A model generated the notes under the pieces. It did no database searches. It worked only from the letters and a program-made list of their open reading frames with translations, and had not been told where the DNA came from. From an uncultured Pelagibacteraceae bacterium (GTDB lineage: Bacteria; Pseudomonadota; Alphaproteobacteria; Pelagibacterales; Pelagibacteraceae), in assembly GCA_902518185.1 (NCBI GenBank), contig CABYFG010000001.1, positions 1 to 64,000 of the forward strand: a DNA stretch of 64,000 nt, read 5' to 3'. Made by a program: the position numbers and the translations under genes. Positions 39,671-49,388 of this stretch are shown here, piece by piece (the stretch's first letter is position 1; each line of letters begins with the position of its first letter).

Positions 39671-40269
39671 ATTTTAGAAATTTTAAAAAATTTTTAATTA
39701 TGTTATTTATTTTATTTTCTGGATGTTCATCTATTCCTAAAAATGTATCTAGTAGCTGTGACATATTTAGTGAAAGATACTTCTGGTATAAGCACGCAAA
39801 AAAAACAGAGCAAAAATGGGGCACACCAATCTACATTCAACTAGCTATAATAAAAATGGAGTCTGATTTTGACTGGTTAGCTAAACCACCTAGAAAGAAA
39901 ATTTTTAGGATTATTCCTTATAAAAGACCATCAAGTTCTTTTGGTTATTCACAAGCAGTTAAGGGAACATGGTCGCAATACAAAAAAGAAACTGGAAACA
40001 AATTAGCTACTAGAGCAAGATTCAAAGATAGTGTAGATTTTATTGGTTGGTATACAAATAAATCAGAAAAAATCCTAAAAATTTCAAAAAAAGATGCTTT
40101 CAAACAGTATCTTGCTTACCATGAAGGTTGGGGGAATTTCAAACATTACAAAAAGAATAAAAAAGTAATTGGATTAGCTAAAAAAGTAGAAAAACAAGCT
40201 GGTGTTTATAAGAGACAATTATCAGAGTGCAATAAATCTCTTAATAAAAATAAATATATTATTTTTTAG
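39667..40269 (+). CDS. Lipoprotein with lysozyme-like (SLT) fold, probable lytic transglycosylase
   Basis: The 200-residue protein has a lipoprotein signal ending LFSGC (lipidated Cys20). The mature part resembles the transglycosylase SLT fold, with likely catalytic Glu65 in AIIKMESDFDW, then SSFGYSQAVKGTWSQYK and YLAYHEGWGNF. It would cleave glycan strands at the outer membrane. It is coupled to the VanZ-like gene. Its end overlaps the convergent RND gene by 11 bases. Confidence 0.82.
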   Translation: MNFRNFKKFLIMLFILFSGCSSIPKNVSSSCDIFSERYFWYKHAKKTEQKWGTPIYIQLAIIKMESDFDWLAKPPRKKIFRIIPYKRPSSSFGYSQAVKGTWSQYKKETGNKLATRARFKDSVDFIGWYTNKSEKILKISKKDAFKQYLAYHEGWGNFKHYKKNKKVIGLAKKVEKQAGVYKRQLSECNKSLNKNKYIIF

Positions 40270-43200
40270 ATAATTCTTTTTTTAATTCTAAATCAACTTC
40301 ATCTATTCTCTTCGTATTTCTAGCTAAAGCTAAGTACATTGATGGAGTAATATATAATGTAAAAAATGTCGAAATAATCATTCCACCTAGAATAGTTGAA
40401 CCCACAGCCAATCTTGAACCCTCACCAGCACCCGGTCCAATGTTTCCTATGACAAGTGGTATCATTGCAATCATAGTACTTAAAGATGTCATGATGATCG
40501 GTCTAAACCTCACTGAGCATGCCTCTTTAACTGCTGACTCAATATTCTTACCTGTAGTTCTTATTCGATTGGCATAATCGACTATTAAAATACTATTTTT
40601 TGTAGAGATACCTATAAGAATGATAAGAGCAATTTGAGAAAAAATATTCACAGAGCTGTTTAAAAATAATATGAAAACTAATCCACCAAATATTGCTAAT
40701 GGTACAGTTAAAACAATTATAAATGGATGAATAAAAGAGTTAAAGGTTGCAGCCATTACTAAGTAAGCAGTTAGTAAAGATAAAAAAAATATTATAAATA
40801 ATTCATTACTTGTCTCTTTTATTTCCTCAGATTTTCCTTTCCAAGTAATTTGATTTTTTGGGGCTAAATTTGCCATTACATCTTCAAAAAATCTTATTGC
40901 TTCAATTAATGAATAGCCTTCATTAATATTTGCAGATATTGTTACTGCTCTTTGTCTGTTGTATCTTGATAATTCTTTTGCAGAGCCTTCCTCTTTAAAG
41001 CTTACTAAATTTGCAAGTGAGATTAGTTTTCCAGTAGTGTCGGAACGAACAAATATCTTTGAGACTCCTTCTTTATTCCTCCTATCTGACAAATATTGTT
41101 GAACAATAATTGGATATTCTCTACCTAATTTATTAAAAGTAGTAATTTTCTTTCCACCATAAAGAGTTTCTAGAGTTTCTCCAATAGCTTTTGTGGAGAC
41201 TCCTAGATCTTTAGCTTTATTTTTGTTTATTAACAGTTTTATCTCAGGTTTATTTCTATTGTAATCAGATTCAATTCTTGAGAGTTCTTTATTAGATCTA
41301 ATTTTTTGAATTATTTGTGTTTGAATTTCTTCGAGTTCTTCGTAGCTGTTACCATAAATAACCATTTGCACTGGCTTATTGTAATTAGAAACTCTTATTG
41401 ATTGTGGAGATATAGGAAAAGCCAGGGCCTGGGGAAGCGTAACAATTTTTCCAATAGCTTCTCTTAAAATTACTTGTTGTCCTTTTTTTCTTTTTTTCCA
41501 ATCATCTAAAAGAGCAATTATAATAAAACTATTAAATGAGTTTGCGGAATTTCCAAATCCAGGTACTCGCATAATAAATCTTGAGTAAGGACTATCTTCG
41601 GATTGTAAAAGTGGTATTAACCTAGCCTCAACTTTTTGCGCTTGTTCTTGTGTATATTCAAAAGAGCTTCCCTCATCAGTGGCTCCTATAATTAAATAAG
41701 CACCACGATCTTCCATAGGCAACAATTCCTTTTTTGAAAAACTAAATAATAAGATAGAAGAAATAATTATAAAGACTATAAAAATACCAACTAATTTGGT
41801 TTTCTGAACAATAACATCTAAGGTTTCTCTATAAAATTTGGCGAAATTTAAAAAAACTTTCTCAAATTTTTGTATAAAAATTTTCTTTGAGCTTTTTTTA
41901 TTTAAGAATTTACTAGCAAGCATTGGCGACAGTGTTAATGCTACAAAAGATGAAATTACTATTGAAAATGATAATGCAATCGCAGTTTCTCTAAATAATG
42001 TTCCAGAAATTCCCTGAATAAATATTAGCGGAAGGAACACAGCAACCAAAATTAGTGTTGTAGCGATTATTGCAAATGATATTTGTTTAGATCCTTTGTA
42101 TGCTGCTACAAGCGGTGTTTCTCCATTTTCTATTCTTCTATATATCGCATCTGTCATGATTACAGAGTCATCTGTAATTATGCCTATGGCCAATATAAAA
42201 CTTAAAAGTACAAAAATATTTATTGACAGACCAAAAATATAAAGACCCAAAAAAGAGGCTATTAAGCTTACCGGAAGTGCAATAGCTGGCACAACTACAG
42301 CCTTGAGATTTCCCAAGAATAAATAGATTATTAAAACAACCAAAACAAACGCTATAATCAAGGTTTTATATACCTCCTCAATTGCAGCCTCCACATAATT
42401 AGCTCTATTAAATGAGACTCTTAAATCTAATTCTTCAGGCAAAGATTTTTTTACTTCAATTATCTTTTTTTTAATATCCTTTGAAAGCTCCACTGTTGAT
42501 GCACCACTTCTTGCATAAATACCAATCCCGACAGTTTTCAAATTTATTTGATCTTTAGTTTGAGCTTTGAAAAGAGTTTTTTCTGAAACAGGTCCAAATT
42601 CAATATTTGCAATATCAGATAATAAAATAACTTTATTATTAGTTTTTTTTATCGGTAATTGTTTAATAGAATCTATATCATTATAAGATTTGTCTAAATT
42701 AAGCGTAAGATCAATGTTATCCGCCTCAAGAGTTCCAGCTGGAAGACTAATATTCTCTCCCCGAATCGCAACTTCAACTTCATTTATTGTTAGATCATTT
42801 GCCGCCAGTTTAATCGGATCTATCCAAACTCTAATACTTAATTCTCTTAGACCACCAACTAATATTCTTCCAACATTTTTTACACTTGAAAATTGATCTA
42901 CCAAATATCTTTTCGCATAATCTCCTAATTCAAGATCACTCCAAGTAGACGAGGATAAAGATAACCACATTGTAGTTGTAAAACCCGCAGCTCTTTTTAA
43001 TATCTGTGGGGGTTCTGACTCTGTGGGTAAATTATCAACAACTCTTGCAACTCTTTCTCTAATATCATTTGCAGCGTTATCCAAATTTATACTTGTGTCA
43101 AACTCAACATTTATTGTGCTCCTGCCATTTTCAGATTTAGAATCTATATTCTTTATTCCTTCTGCACCCCCTATTACATCTTCAATAACTTGAGTAACCT

Positions 43201-43387
43201 CTTGATCTATTATTGACGCTGATGCTGAGTTATAATTTACTTGTACTTGAACCACAGGTGGTTGAATACCATCAGGAAGTTCTCTAACTGGTAATTTCCA
43301 AAATACAAATAATCCAAAAATAATTAGTATTAGGGACATTACCCATGATACCGTAGGTCTTTTAATACTTAATTCAGTAATAAACAT
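40259..43387 (-). CDS. RND-family efflux pump, inner-membrane subunit
   Basis: The 1042-residue protein is a full-length HAE/AcrB-type pump with 12 membrane helices and two large periplasmic loops. The proton-relay Asp pair is intact in IITDDSVIMTDAI near residue 405 and the paired Lys in ISTKNSILIVDYANR near 930, so it is likely proton driven. It starts one base after its adaptor gene. No TolC-like outer-membrane channel is in the window. Substrates are unknown. Confidence 0.93.
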   Translation of the reverse strand: MFITELSIKRPTVSWVMSLILIIFGLFVFWKLPVRELPDGIQPPVVQVQVNYNSASASIIDQEVTQVIEDVIGGAEGIKNIDSKSENGRSTINVEFDTSINLDNAANDIRERVARVVDNLPTESEPPQILKRAAGFTTTMWLSLSSSTWSDLELGDYAKRYLVDQFSSVKNVGRILVGGLRELSIRVWIDPIKLAANDLTINEVEVAIRGENISLPAGTLEADNIDLTLNLDKSYNDIDSIKQLPIKKTNNKVILLSDIANIEFGPVSEKTLFKAQTKDQINLKTVGIGIYARSGASTVELSKDIKKKIIEVKKSLPEELDLRVSFNRANYVEAAIEEVYKTLIIAFVLVVLIIYLFLGNLKAVVVPAIALPVSLIASFLGLYIFGLSINIFVLLSFILAIGIITDDSVIMTDAIYRRIENGETPLVAAYKGSKQISFAIIATTLILVAVFLPLIFIQGISGTLFRETAIALSFSIVISSFVALTLSPMLASKFLNKKSSKKIFIQKFEKVFLNFAKFYRETLDVIVQKTKLVGIFIVFIIISSILLFSFSKKELLPMEDRGAYLIIGATDEGSSFEYTQEQAQKVEARLIPLLQSEDSPYSRFIMRVPGFGNSANSFNSFIIIALLDDWKKRKKGQQVILREAIGKIVTLPQALAFPISPQSIRVSNYNKPVQMVIYGNSYEELEEIQTQIIQKIRSNKELSRIESDYNRNKPEIKLLINKNKAKDLGVSTKAIGETLETLYGGKKITTFNKLGREYPIIVQQYLSDRRNKEGVSKIFVRSDTTGKLISLANLVSFKEEGSAKELSRYNRQRAVTISANINEGYSLIEAIRFFEDVMANLAPKNQITWKGKSEEIKETSNELFIIFFLSLLTAYLVMAATFNSFIHPFIIVLTVPLAIFGGLVFILFLNSSVNIFSQIALIILIGISTKNSILIVDYANRIRTTGKNIESAVKEACSVRFRPIIMTSLSTMIAMIPLVIGNIGPGAGEGSRLAVGSTILGGMIISTFFTLYITPSMYLALARNTKRIDEVDLELKKELSKK

Positions 43388-44257
43388 TTATTTTGTAATA
43401 GGTTTAATTTTACCGTTGGGTCTAACTTTTTTAAGGCCCTCAGCTACAACAGTTTCTCCTTCATTAAGTCCAGAGATTATCTCAATATTTCTATTACTTC
43501 TTAATCCTGTCTTTACCTCAGTTTTATTAGCAATATTTGAACCATTAATTTTGTAAACATATGATTTATCACCTTCAATCATCACGCTGGTGTCAGGCAC
43601 GCTTAATGAATTTCTTAAGTTAAATTTTATACTAACCTCCAACAATGAGCCTGAAATTAATTCTTGGTTTGAATTATTCACTTTAACTCTAGATAATAAA
43701 CTTCGTGTATCTGCATTTATTCTACTTGAAACAAAATCAACTTCTCCAGAAAAAACTTTATCTTTGTAGCTTGATAATTTTACTTCTACTGGAAGTCCTT
43801 TTTTTATTGATGCTGAATAACTTTCAGGAATCTTTATATCCGAGTAAATTTCAGAATTATCATCTAGCGTAATAATAAATATGTTATTCGAGACTAAAAT
43901 ATCCTCAGTAAGTCCTGTGTAACCAAGCACACCACTAAACGGTGCAATAAGATCTCCACTCTTTAATTTTATCAATTTATCTCCTTTATTCACAAAATCT
44001 TTAAGTTCTAAATCACCTAGGAGGTCGTCTTTTTTAATTTTGAAAGTTTGTGATTTTTTGGAAATTGCGGTGCCAAAAGTTTCAATTTTTTCTGAAAATT
44101 CTTTATTCATCACTTCTGTAACTAATATTCCAGGAGGTGGAACTTTGCTAAATTTTTTTTTAAAATGATTAGCTATTAAAGTTCTTGAAATAATTACAGC
44201 TGCAATAACAAGAAAAAATATTAAAATTATTGATATTGTTTTTGTAGATCTTTTCAT
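43388..44257 (-). CDS. RND periplasmic adaptor (membrane fusion protein)
   Basis: The 289-residue protein has an N-terminal membrane anchor (about 7-30), then lipoyl/barrel segments (DLIAPFSGVLGYTGLTEDI) and a beta-barrel with VMIEGDKSYVYKINGS. It is shorter than usual RND adaptors (about 350-400) because the alpha-helical hairpin between the lipoyl halves is reduced to a few residues. It directly precedes the pump gene. Confidence 0.87.
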   Translation of the reverse strand: MKRSTKTISIILIFFLVIAAVIISRTLIANHFKKKFSKVPPPGILVTEVMNKEFSEKIETFGTAISKKSQTFKIKKDDLLGDLELKDFVNKGDKLIKLKSGDLIAPFSGVLGYTGLTEDILVSNNIFIITLDDNSEIYSDIKIPESYSASIKKGLPVEVKLSSYKDKVFSGEVDFVSSRINADTRSLLSRVKVNNSNQELISGSLLEVSIKFNLRNSLSVPDTSVMIEGDKSYVYKINGSNIANKTEVKTGLRSNRNIEIISGLNEGETVVAEGLKKVRPNGKIKPITK

Positions 44258-44261
44258 ACTT

Positions 44262-45077
44262 CTAAATTAATCCGTATTCAGCCCAAGAACCATCGTAAAT
44301 GCAAGGTAGATATTTATCATTTATTAGGGAATAAGCTAGTGCCAAAACACACGCAGTAACTCCAGATCCGCAAGAAAAAACTATATTTTTGTCGGTAACA
44401 TTATTCAAACACGAGTGAAAAATTTTTTTAAGCTCACTCACATTTTTAAATGTTTTGTCTTCATTTAAACAGGAAGTGAATGGGATACAAAAAGAGTTCT
44501 TAATATTTCCACTTTTTAATTCTTTTCTAGGTTCCGCAACCTTCCCTTCAAATCTCTCTCTGCTTCTAGCATCTATAACTTTAAAATTTGGTTTAATTAT
44601 ATTTTGATTTATCATTTCTATATCTTTAACCAATTCTTTTTTTTCTAAACTCTTATATCTAGACTTGTTTATTAATGGTAAATCACTAGTAGTCGTTTTT
44701 TTTTCTTTAATCCATTTACTCAAGCCACCATTTAATATATGAACTAATTTTGGATCATGACCAAAATAAATAAAATTATACCAACATCGACAAGAACTTA
44801 ATACATCAGAATTATCGTAAATTACTATTTTATCATTATTTTTAATTCCCATTGATGAAACTATTTTTTCCCAATCATATTTATTAACTAACATGTGGGG
44901 AAGATTTGTTTTTTTGTTAGAATTTGAATCTAAATCAAAGAATATAGAATTTGGTATATGCCTAATTTTGTATTCTTCAAAACCATTTCTTTTTGTTAGA
45001 GGCATATGCCACGAACAATCAATAATTTTTACATTATCTAGATTCTTGTCCAACCATTCAGTTTCTACTAATGACAT
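44262..45077 (-). CDS. sseA: 3-mercaptopyruvate / thiosulfate sulfurtransferase, two rhodanese domains
   Basis: The 271-residue protein has two rhodanese domains (about 1-130 and 150-271). The catalytic C236 lies in FSCGSGVTACVLAL; a CGSGVTA loop is typical of 3-mercaptopyruvate sulfurtransferases. FEGKVAEPRKELKSGNIKNS is the domain-two signature. It abuts msrA upstream; both act in sulfur chemistry. Confidence 0.92.
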   Translation of the reverse strand: MSLVETEWLDKNLDNVKIIDCSWHMPLTKRNGFEEYKIRHIPNSIFFDLDSNSNKKTNLPHMLVNKYDWEKIVSSMGIKNNDKIVIYDNSDVLSSCRCWYNFIYFGHDPKLVHILNGGLSKWIKEKKTTTSDLPLINKSRYKSLEKKELVKDIEMINQNIIKPNFKVIDARSRERFEGKVAEPRKELKSGNIKNSFCIPFTSCLNEDKTFKNVSELKKIFHSCLNNVTDKNIVFSCGSGVTACVLALAYSLINDKYLPCIYDGSWAEYGLI

Positions 45078-45521
45078 TTATCTTTTTTCCAAATATCTTT
45101 GGTGATATTCTTCGGCAACACAATAATTTTTAAGTAATGATATTTTTGTAACGACTCTGCCTGACAATTTTTGATTAACTTCATTTAAAACCTTTTCAGC
45201 TATTTTTTTTTGATCATCATTTAAATAAAATATTTCACTCCTATATTGAGTCCCAAAATCAGGCCCTTGAGAATTTAGTGTGGTCGGGTCATGAATATCA
45301 AAAAATATATTTAAAATATTTTCGTACGAGATCATTTTTTCGTCAAAATCCAGCTTAACAACCTCTGCATGATTAGTTTTTCCCGTGCAAACTTCTTTAT
45401 AGGTAGTTTGTTTGCTTTCGCCTCCACAATAGCCAACCTCTGTTTTAATTATCCCATCAATTCTACTGAATTTTATTTCAGGTCCCCAAAAACATCCAAG
45501 AGCTAAAACTGCTATTTCCAT
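45078..45521 (-). CDS. msrA: Peptide methionine-S-sulfoxide reductase MsrA
   Basis: Repairs methionine-S-sulfoxide. The 147-residue protein has the catalytic Cys10 in ALGCFWGPEIKFSRIDG, VGYCGGESKQTTYKEVCTG, HAEVVKLDF, and FFDIHDPTTLNSQGPDFGTQ. It is close to the minimal MsrA length. It directly precedes sseA, whose start follows with no gap. Confidence 0.96.
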   Translation of the reverse strand: MEIAVLALGCFWGPEIKFSRIDGIIKTEVGYCGGESKQTTYKEVCTGKTNHAEVVKLDFDEKMISYENILNIFFDIHDPTTLNSQGPDFGTQYRSEIFYLNDDQKKIAEKVLNEVNQKLSGRVVTKISLLKNYCVAEEYHQRYLEKR

Positions 45522-45556
45522 TGATAAAGATTTAAATTAATTTACAAATTATTCGT

Positions 45557-46441
45557 ATGCTAAGTAAAAATCAATTGGGTTTTTTGTACATGTTTATGTC
45601 TGTTTGTGCATTTTCATTAATGGACATAATTGTTAAGTGGTCGGTTGATTATCCAATAGGACAAGTTTTATTTTTTAGAGGTTTTTTTGGAATTTTATTT
45701 TATTTTTTTATAATACCAAAAGAGAGACTTCATGATTTTTATTATACTAAAAGAGCTGGTTTACATTTTTTACGTTGTATGTCAGGTTTAATTGCTTTGG
45801 TTGCAATTTTTATAGCTTTAAGAAAGCTTCCTTTAGCAACCGTTGTTAGCATCTCTTTTGCAGCACCAATATTTACAACAATCCTATCAATATTTTTATT
45901 AAGTGAAAAAGTTGGGATTTACAGGTGGCTAGCAGTAATAGTTGGTTTCATAGGGATATTAATTATTACTGAGCCAGGTATAACCCAATTAAATATTTAT
46001 TATGTTTTCCCAGTAATATTTTGTCTTGGTTTATCTTACGTAGCTATCACTATAAGACAATTATCAACAACAGAGCCTGTTTGGTTAATTTCCTTTTATT
46101 TCTCTTTGTCAATTACTCTATTAAGTTTTTTAAGTATTCCACAAGGATGGGTTATGCCGAGTTTGAAGGATTTTATATTTTTATCTTTGGTCGGTATTTT
46201 TGGTGGTATGGCTAATCTATGGCTGGGCCAGTCATATAAATATTCTGAAGTTTCTCTTGTTACTCCATTAAAATATTTAGCTTTATTATTTGCTATAGTG
46301 TTTGGTTACTTCATATGGGGAGAAGTGCCTACATATAAAACGCTTCTTGGAGCATTATTAGTAATTGTATCAACACTGATTATCTTTAGAAGAGAAATTT
46401 ATAATAAAAAAATAATTACTTCTAAAACAATAAATGACTAA
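45557..46441 (+). CDS. EamA/DMT-family transporter
   Basis: The 294-residue protein has ten hydrophobic helices arranged as two EamA repeats, with FFRGFFGILFYF and LPLATVVSISFAAPIFTTI in the first. Family members export or import small metabolites; the substrate cannot be told from sequence. The end overlaps the alkA-like start by eight bases. Confidence 0.88.
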   Translation: MLSKNQLGFLYMFMSVCAFSLMDIIVKWSVDYPIGQVLFFRGFFGILFYFFIIPKERLHDFYYTKRAGLHFLRCMSGLIALVAIFIALRKLPLATVVSISFAAPIFTTILSIFLLSEKVGIYRWLAVIVGFIGILIITEPGITQLNIYYVFPVIFCLGLSYVAITIRQLSTTEPVWLISFYFSLSITLLSFLSIPQGWVMPSLKDFIFLSLVGIFGGMANLWLGQSYKYSEVSLVTPLKYLALLFAIVFGYFIWGEVPTYKTLLGALLVIVSTLIIFRREIYNKKIITSKTIND

Positions 46442-47069
46442 AGTTCCAAAATATTGGAAAAAAGCAAAAAATTACCTATCAAAAAAAGATAAAGTATTAG
46501 GAAAATTAATTAAAAGCTATCAAAGTCCTTCAGAAATCATTCTTACTTCTAGAGGAAATATATTTTTTTCCTTATGCAAAAGTATAATTGGTCAACAAAT
46601 TAGTGTTGCTGCAGCAAATGCTGTTTTTTTAAAATTTAAAAAGAGGTGTAATAATAAAATAAATCCAAAAATAGTATCTAAATTAACTACATCGCAATTA
46701 AAAAGTTGTGGATTGAGCCACCAGAAGGTGTCTGGTATCAAGAATTTAGCGAAAAAGACTTTGAATAAATCTTTCAATCCAAAACTAATAAAGAATATGA
46801 GTGATGAAGAGGCAATAATTTATCTTTCAAAATTAAAACAGATTGGAAGGTGGTCAGCAGAAATGATTTTACTTTTTACATATAATAGACCAAATATTTG
46901 GCCCATACAAGATATTGGACTTCTTAAAGCGATTTCAAAAAACTATAAAAAAAAATATTTACCTCCAGAAAGGTTTGTAAATGATTTAAAAAAAAAATTT
47001 ACACCTTATTGCTCAGTAGCAACGTGGTACTTGTGGAGAAGCATAGATCCAGAACCAATACAATATTAA
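46434..47069 (+). CDS. DNA-3-methyladenine glycosylase II-like (HhH-GPD)
   Basis: The 211-residue protein matches the AlkA-type HhH-GPD fold: SIIGQQISVAAANAVF near residue 50, the hairpin LKQIGRWSAEMILLFTY, and the catalytic Asp in IWPIQDIGLLKAI. It would excise alkylated bases from DNA. It lacks the N-terminal domain of E. coli AlkA and has no iron-sulfur cysteine cluster like MutY/Nth. The stop codon overlaps that of convergent DUF1330 (TTAA). Confidence 0.88.
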   Translation: MTKVPKYWKKAKNYLSKKDKVLGKLIKSYQSPSEIILTSRGNIFFSLCKSIIGQQISVAAANAVFLKFKKRCNNKINPKIVSKLTTSQLKSCGLSHQKVSGIKNLAKKTLNKSFNPKLIKNMSDEEAIIYLSKLKQIGRWSAEMILLFTYNRPNIWPIQDIGLLKAISKNYKKKYLPPERFVNDLKKKFTPYCSVATWYLWRSIDPEPIQY

Positions 47070-47356
47070 ATACCCTCTACTATTTGATGATGTCTAATTA
47101 CATGGCCTTCAAGGATATTGTGGGCATCTTTATACTCTTTAGAGTCATAGCATCCTAAAGCAGTATTATAATTTGGAAATTCAACAACGACTATTCTTGG
47201 AGAGTCGATCCCCTCATTTGTTCTATTTTTACCACCTCTAACTAAAAATTTACCAGAAAATTTTTCCACAGCAGGTTTAGCTTTACTAGCATACTCTCTT
47301 AGTTTTTCTAAATTATCTATCTTATCATATATACATACCCAGTAAGCTTTCATCAT
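47066..47356 (-). CDS. DUF1330 family protein
   Basis: A 96-residue dimeric ferredoxin-like-fold protein of unknown function, with MKAYWVCIYDKIDN, KFLVRGGK and VVVEFPNYNTALGCYDSKEY, all family marks. AAGGAGAA lies almost touching the first ATG; the second ATG (47351-47353) has better spacing, so the true protein may be 95 residues. It is a single-gene unit between alkA-like and the phosphoribosyltransferase. Confidence 0.85.
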   Translation of the reverse strand: MMKAYWVCIYDKIDNLEKLREYASKAKPAVEKFSGKFLVRGGKNRTNEGIDSPRIVVVEFPNYNTALGCYDSKEYKDAHNILEGHVIRHHQIVEGI

Positions 47357-47396
47357 TTCTCCTTTTTAAATAATTTTAATTGTGATAATAAATTTC

Positions 47397-47924
47397 ATGG
47401 CAGAGAAATTGATTATCAGCTTTAATGAATATATTCAAATAGTTGAGAAACTAGCAATACAAATTCATAAAAATTATAGTCCAACAGTTCTTGTTGGCAT
47501 TATGAGGGGAGCAGCACCAATTATTGATATTTTATCAAGAATTTTAAAATTACCCATAGCATACATAGTTATTCAGAGTTATTCCGGCAAGGGAATAGAG
47601 GATAAACAAGGTAAATTAATGTTTGCTCGTGAAATAAGTTCTTTGGCAAATAATAAAGATTTTACCAGAGTACTTTTGATAGATGACTTATCAGACACCG
47701 GTTTAACTTTAAACAAAAGTATAGAGTGGTTAAAAAGTTACGGTCCAACAAAAGATTTTATTAAAGAGGTTAAAACAGCATGTTTATGGAAAAAGAAGTC
47801 ATCATCATTTGAGCCAGATTTTTGTCCTGTTAAACTAAACTCTGACCCTTGGATTGTTCAGCCAACTGAGCACTATGAGGAACTATCGATTGAGCAAATT
47901 ATTGAGAAAAATAAACAGGGCTAA
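47397..47924 (+). CDS. Purine phosphoribosyltransferase, xanthine/guanine/hypoxanthine type
   Basis: The 175-residue type I phosphoribosyltransferase has the PRPP loop VLLIDDLSDTGLTLNKSIEW and the PPi-loop region GIMRGAAPI. Purine salvage to XMP/GMP/IMP is likely. ATG 47397 is preferred to GTG 47382. It is convergent with a purine permease, so uptake and salvage are paired. The base preference is not decidable by eye. Confidence 0.83.
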   Translation: MAEKLIISFNEYIQIVEKLAIQIHKNYSPTVLVGIMRGAAPIIDILSRILKLPIAYIVIQSYSGKGIEDKQGKLMFAREISSLANNKDFTRVLLIDDLSDTGLTLNKSIEWLKSYGPTKDFIKEVKTACLWKKKSSSFEPDFCPVKLNSDPWIVQPTEHYEELSIEQIIEKNKQG

Positions 47925-47938
47925 AGTTAAATAGCCCT
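47917..47938. terminator. Stem-loop terminator between convergent purine genes
   Basis: AGGGCTA (47917-47923) pairs with TAGCCCT (47932-47938) across an 8-base loop. The stem includes the stop codon of the phosphoribosyltransferase. Read on the minus strand it is followed by GTTTATTTTTCT, a good U-tract, so it can end the permease transcript; in the plus direction the U-tract is weak. Confidence 0.65.
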
Positions 47939-47952
47939 ATTTATAAACTTGT

Positions 47953-49263
47953 TTAAGCAACAACAAAGCTTAAAAAACTTAAAATTGCAATAACCCAAAT
48001 AGCAGGTGAAGTTGATGAAAACTTCCCGGTGCAAATTTTGATTAAAGCATATGAGATAAATGCTAACGCAATACCATTACTAATGCTATAAGTCAAAGGC
48101 ATTGCTATCATAGCTAACACCGCTGGCGCAGACTCAGCAATATCATTCCATTCGATATCAGTTATATTCCTCACAAATAAAACAGCAACGTATAAAAGAG
48201 CTGCTCCATCAATCTCTTTTGGCAGGCTTGTTGCTAGGGGAGATAAAAATAGACAGGCCAAAAATAATAATCCAATTACTAAAGATGTCATTCCAGTTCT
48301 ACCACCAGCTTTTACACCAGCTCCAGACTCAACATAACTTGTTACTGTCGTCGTACCCATCAAAGCTCCTGCAACAGTTCCTACACTGTCAGACATCATA
48401 GCTTTTTCAATATCTTTTACTTTACCATTTTTATCTACTTTACCTGCAACGTTTGCTACTGAAGTTAAAGTTCCTGCAGTGTCGAAGAAATCAATAAACA
48501 AAAGAGTGAATATCACTGTTGACATACCGGCGGTAAAAGCAGCAGTTAAATCAAAGTCCATTAAATAGGTCATTGGGGGTATGTTTCCTACAACACCATT
48601 GAATTTTGCGAGACCTGATACCCAAGCAATTATACTAAAAGCAATGATACCAATAATAATATTCCCTTTTATATTAAGTTTCTCCATTACAATCATTGAA
48701 ATAAATGCCAAACATCCTAAAATAATTAAAGGATTTTTTATATCACCAAGTGTAACTAATGTTACAGGATGATCAGCAACGACACCCATTATTTCTAAGC
48801 CGATAATTGCTAGAAATAAACCTATGCCTGCACCAATTCCAAGTTTTAAACTTTTTGGAATTGAATTAATTAGCCATGCCCTTATAGGGGTTAAAGATAT
48901 AATTAAAAATAATACACCCGCCACTAGGACTGCACCCAAAGCTGCCTGAGGGGTATAACCCATACCAGCTACTACTCCAAAAGCTACAAACGCATTAATA
49001 CCCATTCCAGGCGCAAGCCCAATTGGCCAAGTCTTTCCATAGAATGCCATGATGAAACATGCTAGTGCCGTTGCAACTATTGTTGCAGTAAATACTGCGC
49101 CAAAATCAAAAAAACCTTTTTCAGGTCCTGCGAATTCTCCTGACAAAATGAATGGATTTAAAAACATTATATATGCCATTGTCAGAAAAGTTGTAACTCC
49201 AGCTATAACTTCTGTTTTAAAATTAGTTTTGTGTTTTTTGTACTCAAAATATTTATCTAGCAT
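47953..49263 (-). CDS. NCS2-family purine permease (AzgA/PbuG type)
   Basis: The 436-residue membrane protein has about 12-14 helices and the AzgA/PbuG start EVIAGVTTFLTMAYIMFLNP, GMGINAFVAFG and TSYVESGAGVKAGGRTGMTS. Such carriers import hypoxanthine, guanine or adenine with protons. AGGAGGAAAA directly before ATG gives a strong ribosome-binding site. No purine riboswitch is recognised in the leader. Confidence 0.9.
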   Translation of the reverse strand: MLDKYFEYKKHKTNFKTEVIAGVTTFLTMAYIMFLNPFILSGEFAGPEKGFFDFGAVFTATIVATALACFIMAFYGKTWPIGLAPGMGINAFVAFGVVAGMGYTPQAALGAVLVAGVLFLIISLTPIRAWLINSIPKSLKLGIGAGIGLFLAIIGLEIMGVVADHPVTLVTLGDIKNPLIILGCLAFISMIVMEKLNIKGNIIIGIIAFSIIAWVSGLAKFNGVVGNIPPMTYLMDFDLTAAFTAGMSTVIFTLLFIDFFDTAGTLTSVANVAGKVDKNGKVKDIEKAMMSDSVGTVAGALMGTTTVTSYVESGAGVKAGGRTGMTSLVIGLLFLACLFLSPLATSLPKEIDGAALLYVAVLFVRNITDIEWNDIAESAPAVLAMIAMPLTYSISNGIALAFISYALIKICTGKFSSTSPAIWVIAILSFLSFVVA

Positions 49264-49388
49264 TTTTCCTCCTATTAATGATTAATTAATTGATTCTTCA
49301 TAAAATTACCTCACAAAATCTAGTTTTATTCACATTATTCAACTTATAAGTTTATATTTATGCTTTAATTTAGTTGATAATATTTTTC

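Noticed and set aside
46021-46215. Alternative frame within the EamA transporter that starts with ATG
   Set aside because: Wholly inside the transporter on the same strand, and the host gene frame is well supported by its ten helices.
49264-49388. Possible purine riboswitch ahead of the NCS2 permease
   Set aside because: The conserved purine-aptamer loops and three-way junction could not be found in the leader.
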